This document shows, one piece after another, positions 1 through 10,203 of a stretch of DNA of 64,000 bases. Every line of letters starts with the position of its first letter. Within the stretch, counting starts at the first letter, position 1. A model generated the notes under the pieces. It was not told where the DNA came from. It ran no database searches and saw nothing but the letters and a program-made list of their open reading frames with translations. The DNA is taken from contig CM043698.1 of the NCBI GenBank assembly GCA_023935145.1, forward strand, positions 143,758,001 to 143,822,000, read 5' to 3'. The position numbers and the translations under genes were made by a program. This DNA comes from Bretschneidera sinensis (lineage: Eukaryota; Streptophyta; Magnoliopsida; Brassicales; Akaniaceae).

Positions 1-498
1 AGTTGTTTGTATAACCGAAAACAAAAAATAAACACACTAAAAATATCAAAATCAAGCAAATTAGTAACTCATCAATCAGCAGCACTCTTTCATTGCAACA
101 GGAGTTTCTACTTTGTGCAGGAATTTAATAAAAAGATCTAACTGTCTGTATGGTAGCTGAGAAAACGCAAGAAAAGGAAACTAGAAAACTCGAATTTTCA
201 ATGTCACGACTCACGAGTCGGTTCTAAACTACCTGCTGCGATAAGTTTTCTATGCTTTAATTTCTTCCTTTTTCTTAGCAACCAAATAGATCATAAGATT
301 AGAGTGCAGAACACTTACAGAGTTTGTTACCCCTGCGGTTGATTAATCCAAGAACGGATTTCTTCGCTTAATAGTATCGATGAAAGAAATGACAAAAATG
401 AATTGAAATATTACTCCCAGACCAGATTTTTGAGCGGAGGTTCTGCAGTGAGCATGGTCTCTTCATTGTTTGGATGGAGTTTCTTTGAATCGTTTGCC
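1..498. other. 5' spacer of the unit (reference copy)
   Basis: Apart from a short palindrome (207-220, CGACTC AC GAGTCG) I see no gene, motif or repeat here. No frame gives a convincing protein. The next unit begins at 3209 with the same sequence. Confidence 0.6.
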
Positions 499-530
499 TA
501 TATATATAGCAAACTATCAACAGAACACAA
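499..530 (+). promoter_or_regulatory. 5' flank of tRNA-Phe: TATA-like stretch and CAA
   Basis: A TATATATATA run lies about 25-34 nt upstream of the tRNA, followed by CAA triplets at 518-520 and 528-530. Plant tRNA genes commonly have a TATA-like stretch near -30 and a CAA at the start site, which supports active Pol III genes. The same flank occurs at the same offset in every unit. In units 2, 4, 7, 13 and 17 the last base of the proximal CAA is T. Units 16 and 20 have three changes around the TATA stretch and CAATAG for CAACAG, but keep the alternating TA core. Confidence 0.75.
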
Positions 531-532
531 AA

Positions 533-537
533 GCGGG

Positions 538-580
<43 letters not shown>

Positions 581-605
581 GCGTGTTCGATCCACGCTCA
601 CCGCA
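533..605 (+). tRNA. tRNA-Phe (GAA), unit 1, canonical
   Basis: This is a 73-nt gene without intron and without encoded CCA. It folds as a full cloverleaf. The acceptor is GCGGGGA/TCACCGC with discriminator A73. The D-stem is GCTC/GAGC, and the anticodon stem TCAGA/TCTGA carries loop CTGAAGA with anticodon GAA and G37, the base usually modified in tRNA-Phe. The T-stem is GCGTG/CACGC with loop TTCGATC. The A box (TAGCTCAGTTGG) is intact and the B-box region is GTTCGATCC. A G5-A68 mismatch is present in all 20 copies, and I recall it as normal in cytosolic plant tRNA-Phe. It decodes UUC/UUU in cytosolic translation. The gene is followed directly by a six-T terminator. Confidence 0.98.
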
Positions 606-611
606 TTTTTT
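606..611 (+). terminator. Pol III T-run terminator
   Basis: Six T residues directly follow the discriminator base, a standard RNA polymerase III stop. The run is present at the same place after all 20 tRNA genes, including the variants. Confidence 0.9.
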
Positions 612-1061
612 CTTGAGTTTATGAAATCAATGTCAAACGGTGACGTTTTGCAGTTCAAAGAACCTTTTACCTTCATGTGAAGGAAGCGACACCGTTTTCT
701 TTACTTTCGACGAAAATTAAAAGTTTATTTATTTTTACTCGATGAAATTATGAAACCAAAGAAAGTATACCTGCATTTTTATAAAAATTTTACGTATCAT
801 TTCCAATGAGATTAAATGACTTAATCTCCCAAACCTTTATTTCCACTTTGTTTTTATTATTTGTGATTAAATCAAAGGTTTAAATCTTTATAAACACAAC
901 TAAGAAATAAAAAAATGAACAATAATAATAATATTTATTAAAATTGCAAAGAAAGTACATAATAGCAATTTAGAACATGATATGATATAGATGTTTTTTA
1001 TTTTTCTAATACTCTAATTTATATTAAAAATATTTAAAAATAAAAACTTTAATTGTAATTT
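612..1061. other. AT-rich 3' spacer (reference copy)
   Basis: This is strongly AT-rich sequence with A/T runs and a short AATAAT repeat near 922-935. I see no gene, snoRNA C/D box pair or coding frame in it. It is repeated in every unit. Confidence 0.6.
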
Positions 1062-1199
1062 AAAAAGTTATTTTTCTTTGTAATAATTGCAACCTCTTAA
1101 CCTAATTGTTACTTTTAAGTCCTCTGTTCAGGAGATTCGGGTTCAATCCTCGTCACTGTTAATGTACTGGAAAAAAAAGTTATCATTATATAACTATCA
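1062..1199 (+). mobile_element. SINE-head-like element, copy 1 (decayed)
   Basis: An A-box-like TAACCTAATTG lies at 1098-1108 and a B-box-like GGTTCAATCC at 1140-1149, about 42 nt apart, as in tRNA-derived Pol III heads. An A-rich stretch follows near 1171-1178. A related copy starts 409 bp downstream. The array-edge homologue keeps a better A box (TAACCTAGTGG, 62055-62065) and GGTTCAATCC (62097-62106), so the array copies look decayed. No target-site duplication is evident. The element is present in units 1-19 at the same offset. Confidence 0.5.
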
Positions 1200-1265
1200 A
1201 ATAATTTAATTGATAAAATCACTTATCTTAATGCAAGAGATTTGGTATCGAATCTCACTAACACT
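1200..1265 (+). mobile_element. Second tRNA-like block (possible SINE head)
   Basis: TTAATTGATAAAATC (1206-1220) resembles a decayed D-arm/A box, and GGTATCGAATCTC (1244-1256) resembles a T-arm/B box. The array edge has the closer TTAATTGGTAAAA near 62163-62175 and ATATCGAATCTTAC near 62201-62214. It abuts copy 1 of the other SINE-like element. The identification rests on motif resemblance only. Confidence 0.35.
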
Positions 1266-1470
1266 AAAGAGGAAAAAGAAAAATAAGAGAATTATCTCAA
1301 ACCCACTGAACCTTTTATGAACAAATTAAAAAGAAAAAAGAAAAACTTATCTTCCTAATCCCATCTATTAAGATGGGGAAGAAATAATTATGAAATTGCA
1401 AGAAATATATAACACATTTTCCCCATAACATATAAACATATTTAATATGAGAATCTGACTTTGGTTATTT

Positions 1471-1598
1471 AAAATGTTATTTTTCTTTGTAATAATTGCA
1501 ACATCTTAACCTAGTGATCATCTCTAAGTCTTCTATTTAGGATATTTAAGTTCAAATATTGTACTAGAAAAAAAAAAATTTCATCACGTGACTGTCAT
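1471..1598 (+). mobile_element. SINE-head-like element, copy 2 (more decayed)
   Basis: It aligns with 1062-1199 over the shared TTATTTTTCTTTGTAATAATT stretch, the TTAACCTAGTGATC A-box region and the GTACTAGAAAA end. The B-box region is degraded (AGTTCAAATA) and about 11 nt are missing after it. The array-edge homologue reads AGTTCAATCT near 62590. Confidence 0.45.
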
Positions 1599-1855
1599 TT
1601 TCTTTTGTAATCACTTATTTTAACAAAAGTGGTCTAACCACGTATAATGAACATATTCTTTACGAAACACAAAATAATATCATTCTTAATTTGACCAATT
1701 TAAGGTTACATTTCATATTACAATAACCGAATAAATTTGATGTTATCATTGGCATATTCAGAGGATTTTGTTCAAATCTATGAAAATCTATTAGATATGT
1801 GTAAGAATCAAATTCTTATACTATTTAAGAAAAATTTAGTCCATTTTATACTTAC

Positions 1856-2136
1856 GAGTAGAGATCGAGAAGGGTGAATCTTTCTTCCTTTGATTTCATC
1901 TGGCACAACATGCTCAAGTAGCTGTACAACAAAGCTAAGTACTTAGCTATCTGCTGCATGTAAAAAAAAAAAAAAAAACTGAGGAACTTAGTAGCAATAA
2001 GCTGAATTACTTAATAACTTTGTCCAGGCATCATTTCTCACCATAAGACGAACTTATTAGATTCATATGTGAAAGTCTTACCAAAGTCCATAACATTACT
2101 TGGCCGAGTCCAAGACATAAAAAACGCTTTGCTTCC
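1856..2136 (-). pseudogene. Two exon-like blocks with splice signals (minus strand)
   Basis: On the minus strand, TTTTCAG ends at 2137 and is followed by an open block 2136-2082, which ends at a donor G|GTAAGAC. Next comes an intron-like stretch ending in a run of 17 T and ACATGCAG at 1954. A second open block, 1953-1856, then ends at a strong donor C|GTAAGT. The two blocks join in one frame with no stop, giving about 51 codons rich in Leu, Tyr and Lys/Glu (for example QIAKYLALLYSYL). I do not recognise the protein and found no start or terminal exon. It could be a gene fragment amplified with the tRNA, or chance. The blocks are conserved in units 1-19; unit 20 breaks off inside the second one. 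Confidence 0.35.
1962..1978. repeat. Variable poly-A run
   Basis: There are 17 A here, 16 in units 3, 6, 9 and 14, and 18 in unit 17. It accounts for the 3,207/3,209-bp units. On the minus strand it is the T-run before the exon-like block at 1953. Confidence 0.85.
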
Positions 2137-2164
2137 CTGAAAATCTAATTAACCAACAAAGGTG

Positions 2165-2332
2165 TCAAATGGCATATATGGTATGGTTATTATAATGGCT
2201 TTTGGCTCCATTGGTTTCTTCCAACAGAATAGAAGTTCTGAGAGAAGCTGTACTGAAAAATGCATTGTAGGCATCACACAGAAAGTGGACCCAATCACTG
2301 TGAGTTGTCCAGGACCCAATGTACTTAATAAT
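2165..2332 (-). pseudogene. Third exon-like block upstream (minus strand)
   Basis: A pyrimidine-rich stretch ending in TTTTTGACAG precedes an open frame of 55 codons (2332-2168), which closes at TGA 2167-2165. It starts IIKYIGSWTTHSDWVHFLCD and has normal-looking protein composition. No strong donor links it to the next block; weak donors in a compatible phase occur within it (near CT|GTTGG and CT|GTGTG). The short ATG-initiated frames of 63 and 65 codons over the same place look less protein-like. The product is unknown. Confidence 0.3.
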
Positions 2333-2413
2333 CTGTCAAAAAGCAAAAAATAGCAGAATCACAACCCGTAGAAGACTGCATCCTTTAGAATATATAATAG
2401 GTGCACTGGGTCC
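2312..2413. repeat. Imperfect inverted repeat
   Basis: GGACCCAATGTACTTA (2312-2327) pairs with TAGGTGCACTGGGTCC (2398-2413) over 16 positions, with one A-C mismatch and G-U wobbles, around a 70-nt loop. A further GGACCCAAT lies at 2287. I do not see a function. Confidence 0.4.
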
Positions 2414-3208
2414 AATTATCGTTGAGAGCAAAGTTTAAGACTTTAAATTGATGCATAAGTATTTCCAAAGAGGTATTTAAACATACAGGAAGATAAAGAA
2501 GACATAATAAACATTAAAAAAGACTATAAACAGATTTTCATGATAAGAAACCATATCAACAAATCATCATGGTTAATGATCTCCACCCAATAAAAGAAAT
2601 ATCAACACTCTATAACATCATCTCAATGATCTTATGAAGAACACCATCGAAGATGTGAAAAATTAACCAATAGTTTGAATAACACTCTAAGTACCATGAA
2701 CCAAACAGGCTTTATTAAGATAACAGACCAGCAAAAGGGCCAGTCTTATAGAATGCAAGCCCAAGAGAGTAAAAGATCAACAAAAAACGGAACTGATATG
2801 TTAACATCGATTTTAACATTCGAACAGTGCACTAAACGTTGCAACACATAGAAACTCTGTTAGTAACCAAACAAGCCATATTTTACTTCTAAAATTATTA
2901 TAGCGAAATATTGTGAGGTGTCTGAAATTGTATCGGATTTTAAAGTAGGGTGCCAAAAAGTCATTAGCCCAACAAACAAATAATCTCCACCCAATAAAAG
3001 AAACATCAACTTTCTATAATTTTTTAACTAATAGAAGTTTTGAAAAATTAACCAATAGTAACAGACAAGAAATAATCAATTTTTCACAACATAAATTATA
3101 GTGTAACTGAACACCGACAATAAACAGAAAAGAAAATTTGACACCAAAAACCAATAAAAAAAAAATTTTGAAGTTTTATACAAAATCAATACATCACTCA
3201 CATTTCAA
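2414..3208. repeat. AT-rich spacer with a pair of direct repeats
   Basis: Two related segments, 2579-2674 and 2983-3059, start with ATCTCCACCCAATAAAAGAAA and end with GAAAAATTAACCAATAGT. They are offset by 404 bp and differ in their centres. No gene is seen in the remaining spacer, which runs into the next unit. Confidence 0.6.
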
Positions 3209-3745
3209 AGTTGTTTGTATAACCGAAAACAAAAAATAAACACACTAAAAATATCAAAATCAAGCAAATTAGTAACTCATCAATCAGCAGCACTCTTTCA
3301 TTGCAACAGGAGTTTCTACTTTGTGCAGGAATTTAATAAAAAGATCTAACTGTCTGTATGGTAGCTGAGAAAACGCAAGAAAAGGAAACTAGAAAACTCG
3401 AATTTTCAATGTCACGACTCACGAGTCGGTTCTAAACTACCTGCTGCGATAAGTTTTCTATGCTTTAATTTCTTCCTTTTTCTTAGCAACCAAATAGATC
3501 ATAAGATTAGAGTGCAGAACACTTACAGAGTTTGTTACCCCTGCGGTTGATTAATCCAAGAACGGATTTCTTCGCTTAATAGTATCGATGAAAGAAATGA
3601 CAAAAATGAATTGAAATATTACTCCCAGACCAGATTTTTGAGCGGAGGTTCTGCAGTGAGCATGGTCTCTTCATTGTTTGGATGGAGTTTCTTTGAATCG
3701 TTTGCCTATATATATAGCAAACTATCAACAGAACACATAAGCGGG

Positions 3746-3788
<43 letters not shown>

Positions 3789-6416
3789 GCGTGTTCGATC
3801 CACGCTCACCGCATTTTTTCTTGTGTTTATGAAATCAATGTCAAACGGTGACGTTTTGCAGTTCAAAGAACCTTTTACCTTCATGTGAAGGAAGCGACAC
3901 CGTTTTCTTTACTTTCGACGAAAATTAAAAGTTTATTTATTTTTACTCGATGAAATTATGAAACCAAAGAAAGTATACCTGCATTTTTATAAAAATTTTA
4001 CGTATCATTTCCAATGAGATTAAATGACTTAATCTCCCAAACCTTTATTTCCACTTTGTTTTTATTATTTGTGATTAAATCAAAGGTTTAAATCTTTATA
4101 AACACAACTAAGAAATAAAAAAATGAACAATAATAATAATATTTATTAAAATTGCAAAGAAAGTACATAATAGCAATTTAGAACATGATATGATATAGAT
4201 GTTTTTTATTTTTCTAATACTCTAATTTATATTAAAAATATTTAAAAATAAAAACTTTAATTGTAATTTAAAAAGTTATTTTTCTTTGTAATAATTGCAA
4301 CCTCTTAACCTAATTGTTACTTTTAAGTCCTCTGTTCAGGAGATTCGGGTTCAATCCTCGTCACTGTTAATGTACTGGAAAAAAAAGTTATCATTATATA
4401 ACTATCAAATAATTTAATTGATAAAATCACTTATCTTAATGCAAGAGATTTGGTATCGAATCTCACTAACACTAAAGAGGAAAAAGAAAAATAAGAGAAT
4501 TATCTCAAACCCACTGAACCTTTTATGAACAAATTAAAAAGAAAAAAGAAAAACTTATCTTCCTAATCCCATCTATTAAGATGGGGAAGAAATAATTATG
4601 AAATTGCAAGAAATACATAACACATTTTCCCCATAACATATAAACATATTTAATATGAGAATCTGACTTTGGTTATTTAAAATGTTATTTTTCTTTGTAA
4701 TAATTGCAACATCTTAACCTAGTGATCATCTCTAAGTCTTCTATTTAGGATATTTAAGTTCAAATATTGTACTAGAAAAAAAAAAATTTCATCACGTGAC
4801 TGTCATTTTCTTTTGTAATCACTTATTTTAACAAAAGTGGTCTAACCACGTATAATGAACATATTCTTTACGAAACACAAAATAATATCATTCTTAATTT
4901 GACCAATTTAAGGTTACATTTCATATTACAATAACCGAATAAATTTGATGTTATCATTGGCATATTCAGAGGATTTTGTTCAAATCTATGAAAATCTATT
5001 AGATATGTGTAAGAATCAAATTCTTATACTATTTAAGAAAAATTTAGTCCATTTTATACTTACGAGTAGAGATCGAGAAGGGTGAATCTTTCTTCCTTTG
5101 ATTTCATCTGGCACAACATGCTCAAGTAGCTGTACAACAAAGCTAAGTACTTAGCTATCTGCTGCATGTAAAAAAAAAAAAAAAAACTGAGGAACTTAGT
5201 AGCAATAAGCTGAATTACTTAATAACTTTGTCCAGGCATCATTTCTCACCATAAGACGAACTTATTAGATTCATATGTGAAAGTCTTACCAAAGTCCATA
5301 ACATTACTTGGCCGAGTCCAAGACATAAAAAACGCTTTGCTTCCCTGAAAATCTAATTAACCAACAAAGGTGTCAAATGGCATATATGGTATGGTTATTA
5401 TAATGGCTTTTGGCTCCATTGGTTTCTTCCAACAGAATAGAAGTTCTGAGAGAAGCTGTACTGAAAAATGCATTGTAGGCATCACACAGAAAGTGGACCC
5501 AATCACTGTGAGTTGTCCAGGACCCAATGTACTTAATAATCTGTCAAAAAGCAAAAAATAGCAGAATCACAACCCGTAGAAGACTGCATCCTTTAGAATA
5601 TATAATAGGTGCACTGGGTCCAATTATCGTTGAGAGCAAAGTTTAAGACTTTAAATTGATGCATAAGTATTTCCAAAGAGGTATTTAAACATACAGGAAG
5701 ATAAAGAAGACATAATAAACATTAAAAAAGACTATAAACAGATTTTCATGATAAGAAACCATATCAACAAATCATCATGGTTAATGATCTCCACCCAATA
5801 AAAGAAATATCAACACTCTATAACATCATCTCAATGATCTTATGAAGAACACCATCGAAGATGTGAAAAATTAACCAATAGTTTGAATAACACTCTAAGT
5901 ACCATGAACCAAACAGGCTTTATTAAGATAACAGACCAGCAAAAGGGCCAGTCTTATAGAATGCAAGCCCAAGAGAGTAAAAGATCAACAAAAAACGGAA
6001 CTGATATGTTAACATCGATTTTAACATTCGAACAGTGCACTAAACGTTGCAACACATAGAAACTCTGTTAGTAACCAAACAAGCCATATTTTACTTCTAA
6101 AATTATTATAGCGAAATATTGTGAGGTGTCTGAAATTGTATCGGATTTTAAAGTAGGGTGCCAAAAAGTCATTAGCCCAACAAACAAATAATCTCCACCC
6201 AATAAAAGAAACATCAACTTTCTATAATTTTTTAACTAATAGAAGTTTTGAAAAATTAACCAATAGTAACAGACAAGAAATAATCAATTTTTCACAACAT
6301 AAATTATAGTGTAACTGAACACCGACAATAAACAGAAAAGAAAATTTGACACCAAAAACCAATAAAAAAAAAATTTTGAAGTTTTATACAAAATCAATAC
6401 ATCACTCACATTTCAA
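3209..6416 (+). repeat. Array unit 2
   Basis: Markers: T at tRNA -3 (3738), ACATA state, A17. A private A-to-T change lies at 3824, just downstream of the tRNA terminator. Confidence 0.95.
3741..3813 (+). tRNA. tRNA-Phe (GAA), unit 2, canonical
   Basis: The gene body is identical to unit 1. The 5' flank has the T(-3) variant, CAT instead of the proximal CAA. Confidence 0.97.
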
Positions 6417-6953
6417 AGTTGTTTGTATAACCGAAAACAAAAAATAAACACACTAAAAATATCAAAATCAAGCAAATTAGTAACTCATCAATCAGCAGCA
6501 CTCTTTCATTGCAACAGGAGTTTCTACTTTGTGCAGGAATTTAATAAAAAGATCTAACTGTCTGTATGGTAGCTGAGAAAACGCAAGAAAAGGAAACTAG
6601 AAAACTCGAATTTTCAATGTCACGACTCACGAGTCGGTTCTAAACTACCTGCTGCGATAAGTTTTCTATGCTTTAATTTCTTCCTTTTTCTTAGCAACCA
6701 AATAGATCATAAGATTAGAGTGCAGAACACTTACAGAGTTTGTTACCCCTGCGGTTGATTAATCCAAGAACGGATTTCTTCGCTTAATAGTATCGATGAA
6801 AGAAATGACAAAAATGAATTGAAATATTACTCCCAGACCAGATTTTTGAGCGGAGGTTCTGCAGTGAGCATGGTCTCTTCATTGTTTGGATGGAGTTTCT
6901 TTGAATCGTTTGCCTATATATATAGCAAACTATCAACAGAACACAAAAGCGGG

Positions 6954-6996
<43 letters not shown>

Positions 6997-9623
6997 GCCT
7001 GTTCGATCCACGCTCACCGCATTTTTTCTTGAGTTTATGAAATCAATGTCAAACGGTGACGTTTTGCAGTTCAAAGAACCTTTTACCTTCATGTGAAGGA
7101 AGCGACACCGTTTTCTTTACTTTCGACGAAAATTAAAAGTTTATTTATTTTTACTCGATGAAATTATGAAACCAAAGAAAGTATACCTGCATTTTTATAA
7201 AAAATTTACGTATCATTTCCAATGAGATTAAATGACTTAATCTCCCAAACCTTTATTTCCACTTTGTTTTTATTATTTGTGATTAAATCAAAGGTTTAAA
7301 TCTTTATAAACACAACTAAGAAATAAAAAAATGAACAATAATAATAATATTTATTAAAATTGCAAAGAAAGTACATAATAGCAATTTAGAACATGATATG
7401 ATATAGATGTTTTTTATTTTTCTAATACTCTAATTTATATTAAAAATATTTAAAAATAAAAACTTTAATTGTAATTTAAAAAGTTATTTTTCTTTGTAAT
7501 AATTGCAACCTCTTAACCTAATTGTTACTTTTAAGTCCTCTGTTCAGGAGATTCGGGTTCAATCCTCGTCACTGTTAATGTACTGGAAAAAAAAGTTATC
7601 ATTATATAACTATCAAATAATTTAATTGATAAAATCACTTATCTTAATGCAAGAGATTTGGTATCGAATCTCACTAACACTAAAGAGGAAAAAGAAAAAT
7701 AAGAGAATTATCTCAAACCCACTGAACCTTTTATGAACAAATTAAAAAGAAAAAAGAAAAACTTATCTTCCTAATCCCATCTATTAAGATGGGGAAGAAA
7801 TAATTATGAAATTGCAAGAAATACATAACACATTTTCCCCATAACATATAAACATATTTAATATGAGAATCTGACTTTGGTTATTTAAAATGTTATTTTT
7901 CTTTGTAATAATTGCAACATCTTAACCTAGTGATCATCTCTAAGTCTTCTATTTAGGATATTTAAGTTCAAATATTGTACTAGAAAAAAAAAAATTTCAT
8001 CACGTGACTGTCATTTTCTTTTGTAATCACTTATTTTAACAAAAGTGGTCTAACCACGTATAATGAACATATTCTTTACGAAACACAAAATAATATCATT
8101 CTTAATTTGACCAATTTAAGGTTACATTTCATATTACAATAACCGAATAAATTTGATGTTATCATTGGCATATTCAGAGGATTTTGTTCAAATCTATGAA
8201 AATCTATTAGATATGTGTAAGAATCAAATTCTTATACTATTTAAGAAAAATTTAGTCCATTTTATACTTACGAGTAGAGATCGAGAAGGGTGAATCTTTC
8301 TTCCTTTGATTTCATCTGGCACAACATGCTCAAGTAGCTGTACAACAAAGCTAAGTACTTAGCTATCTGCTGCATGTAAAAAAAAAAAAAAAACTGAGGA
8401 ACTTAGTAGCAATAAGCTGAATTACTTAATAACTTTGTCCAGGCATCATTTCTCACCATAAGACGAACTTATTAGATTCATATGTGAAAGTCTTACCAAA
8501 GTCCATAACATTACTTGGCCGAGTCCAAGACATAAAAAACGCTTTGCTTCCCTGAAAATCTAATTAACCAACAAAGGTGTCAAATGGCATATATGGTATG
8601 GTTATTATAATGGCTTTTGGCTCCATTGGTTTCTTCCAACAGAATAGAAGTTCTGAGAGAAGCTGTACTGAAAAATGCATTGTAGGCATCACACAGAAAG
8701 TGGACCCAATCACTGTGAGTTGTCCAGGACCCAATGTACTTAATAATCTGTCAAAAAGCAAAAAATAGCAGAATCACAACCCGTAGAAGACTGCATCCTT
8801 TAGAATATATAATAGGTGCACTGGGTCCAATTATCGTTGAGAGCAAAGTTTAAGACTTTAAATTGATGCATAAGTATTTCCAAAGAGGTATTTAAACATA
8901 CAGGAAGATAAAGAAGACATAATAAACATTAAAAAAGACTATAAACAGATTTTCATGATAAGAAACCATATCAACAAATCATCATGGTTAATGATCTCCA
9001 CCCAATAAAAGAAATATCAACACTCTATAACATCATCTCAATGATCTTATGAAGAACACCATCGAAGATGTGAAAAATTAACCAATAGTTTGAATAACAC
9101 TCTAAGTACCATGAACCAAACAGGCTTTATTAAGATAACAGACCAGCAAAAGGGCCAGTCTTATAGAATGCAAGCCCAAGAGAGTAAAAGATCAACAAAA
9201 AACGGAACTGATATGTTAACATCGATTTTAACATTCGAACAGTGCACTAAACGTTGCAACACATAGAAACTCTGTTAGTAACCAAACAAGCCATATTTTA
9301 CTTCTAAAATTATTATAGCGAAATATTGTGAGGTGTCTGAAATTGTATCGGATTTTAAAGTAGGGTGCCAAAAAGTCATTAGCCCAACAAACAAATAATC
9401 TCCACCCAATAAAAGAAACATCAACTTTCTATAATTTTTTAACTAATAGAAGTTTTGAAAAATTAACCAATAGTAACAGACAAGAAATAATCAATTTTTC
9501 ACAACATAAATTATAGTGTAACTGAACACCGACAATAAACAGAAAAGAAAATTTGACACCAAAAACCAATAAAAAAAAAATTTTGAAGTTTTATACAAAA
9601 TCAATACATCACTCACATTTCAA
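6417..9623 (+). repeat. Array unit 3
   Basis: Markers: A at -3, tRNA G51C, ACATA state, A16. A private T-to-A change lies at 7204. Confidence 0.95.
6949..7021 (+). tRNA. tRNA-Phe (GAA), unit 3, G51C variant
   Basis: C replaces G at 6999 (tRNA position 51), so the T-stem has a C51-C63 mismatch. The anticodon, A box and terminator are intact. Its activity is uncertain. Confidence 0.95.
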
Positions 9624-10160
9624 AGTTGTTTGTATAACCGAAAACAAAAAATAAACACACTAAAAATATCAAAATCAAGCAAATTAGTAACTCATCAATC
9701 AGCAGCACTCTTTCATTGCAACAGGAGTTTCTACTTTGTGCAGGAATTTAATAAAAAGATCTAACTGTCTGTATGGTAGCTGAGAAAACGCAAGAAAAGG
9801 AAACTAGAAAACTCGAATTTTCAATGTCACGACTCACGAGTCGGTTCTAAACTACCTGCTGCGATAAGTTTTCTATGCTTTAATTTCTTCCTTTTTCTTA
9901 GCAACCAAATAGATCATAAGATTAGAGTGCAGAACACTTACAGAGTTTGTTACCCCTGCGGTTGATTAATCCAAGAACGGATTTCTTCGCTTAATAGTAT
10001 CGATGAAAGAAATGACAAAAATGAATTGAAATATTACTCCCAGACCAGATTTTTGAGCGGAGGTTCTGCAGTGAGCATGGTCTCTTCATTGTTTGGATGG
10101 AGTTTCTTTGAATCGTTTGCCTATATATATAGCAAACTATCAACAGAACACATAAGCGGG

Positions 10161-10203
<43 letters not shown>

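Larger units (their letters stand above)
1..3208 (+). repeat. Array unit 1 (reference unit)
   Basis: I use this unit as the coordinate reference. Its markers are A at tRNA position -3 (530), T at 1408 (ATATA state), and a poly-A run of 17 at 1962-1978. Confidence 0.95.

Noticed and set aside
368..676. 102-codon minus-strand frame over each tRNA gene
   Set aside because: It is the antisense of the tRNA and its flanks. Its variation follows the tRNA variants rather than synonymous positions, and the tRNA explains the conservation.
612..700. snoRNA downstream of the tRNA (plant tRNA-snoRNA transcripts exist)
   Set aside because: No convincing C (RTGATGA) and D (CTGA) box pair was found, and the T-run terminator sits directly after the tRNA.
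1585..1590. CACGTG G-box
   Set aside because: It is a single 6-bp motif inside a decayed SINE-like copy; chance occurrence is likely and the array edge has CATGTG instead.
2149..2353. ATG-initiated 63- and 65-codon frames on opposite strands
   Set aside because: They overlap each other, and the identical copies add no independent evidence. The splice-bounded minus-strand frame at 2332-2168 is a better explanation of the same DNA.
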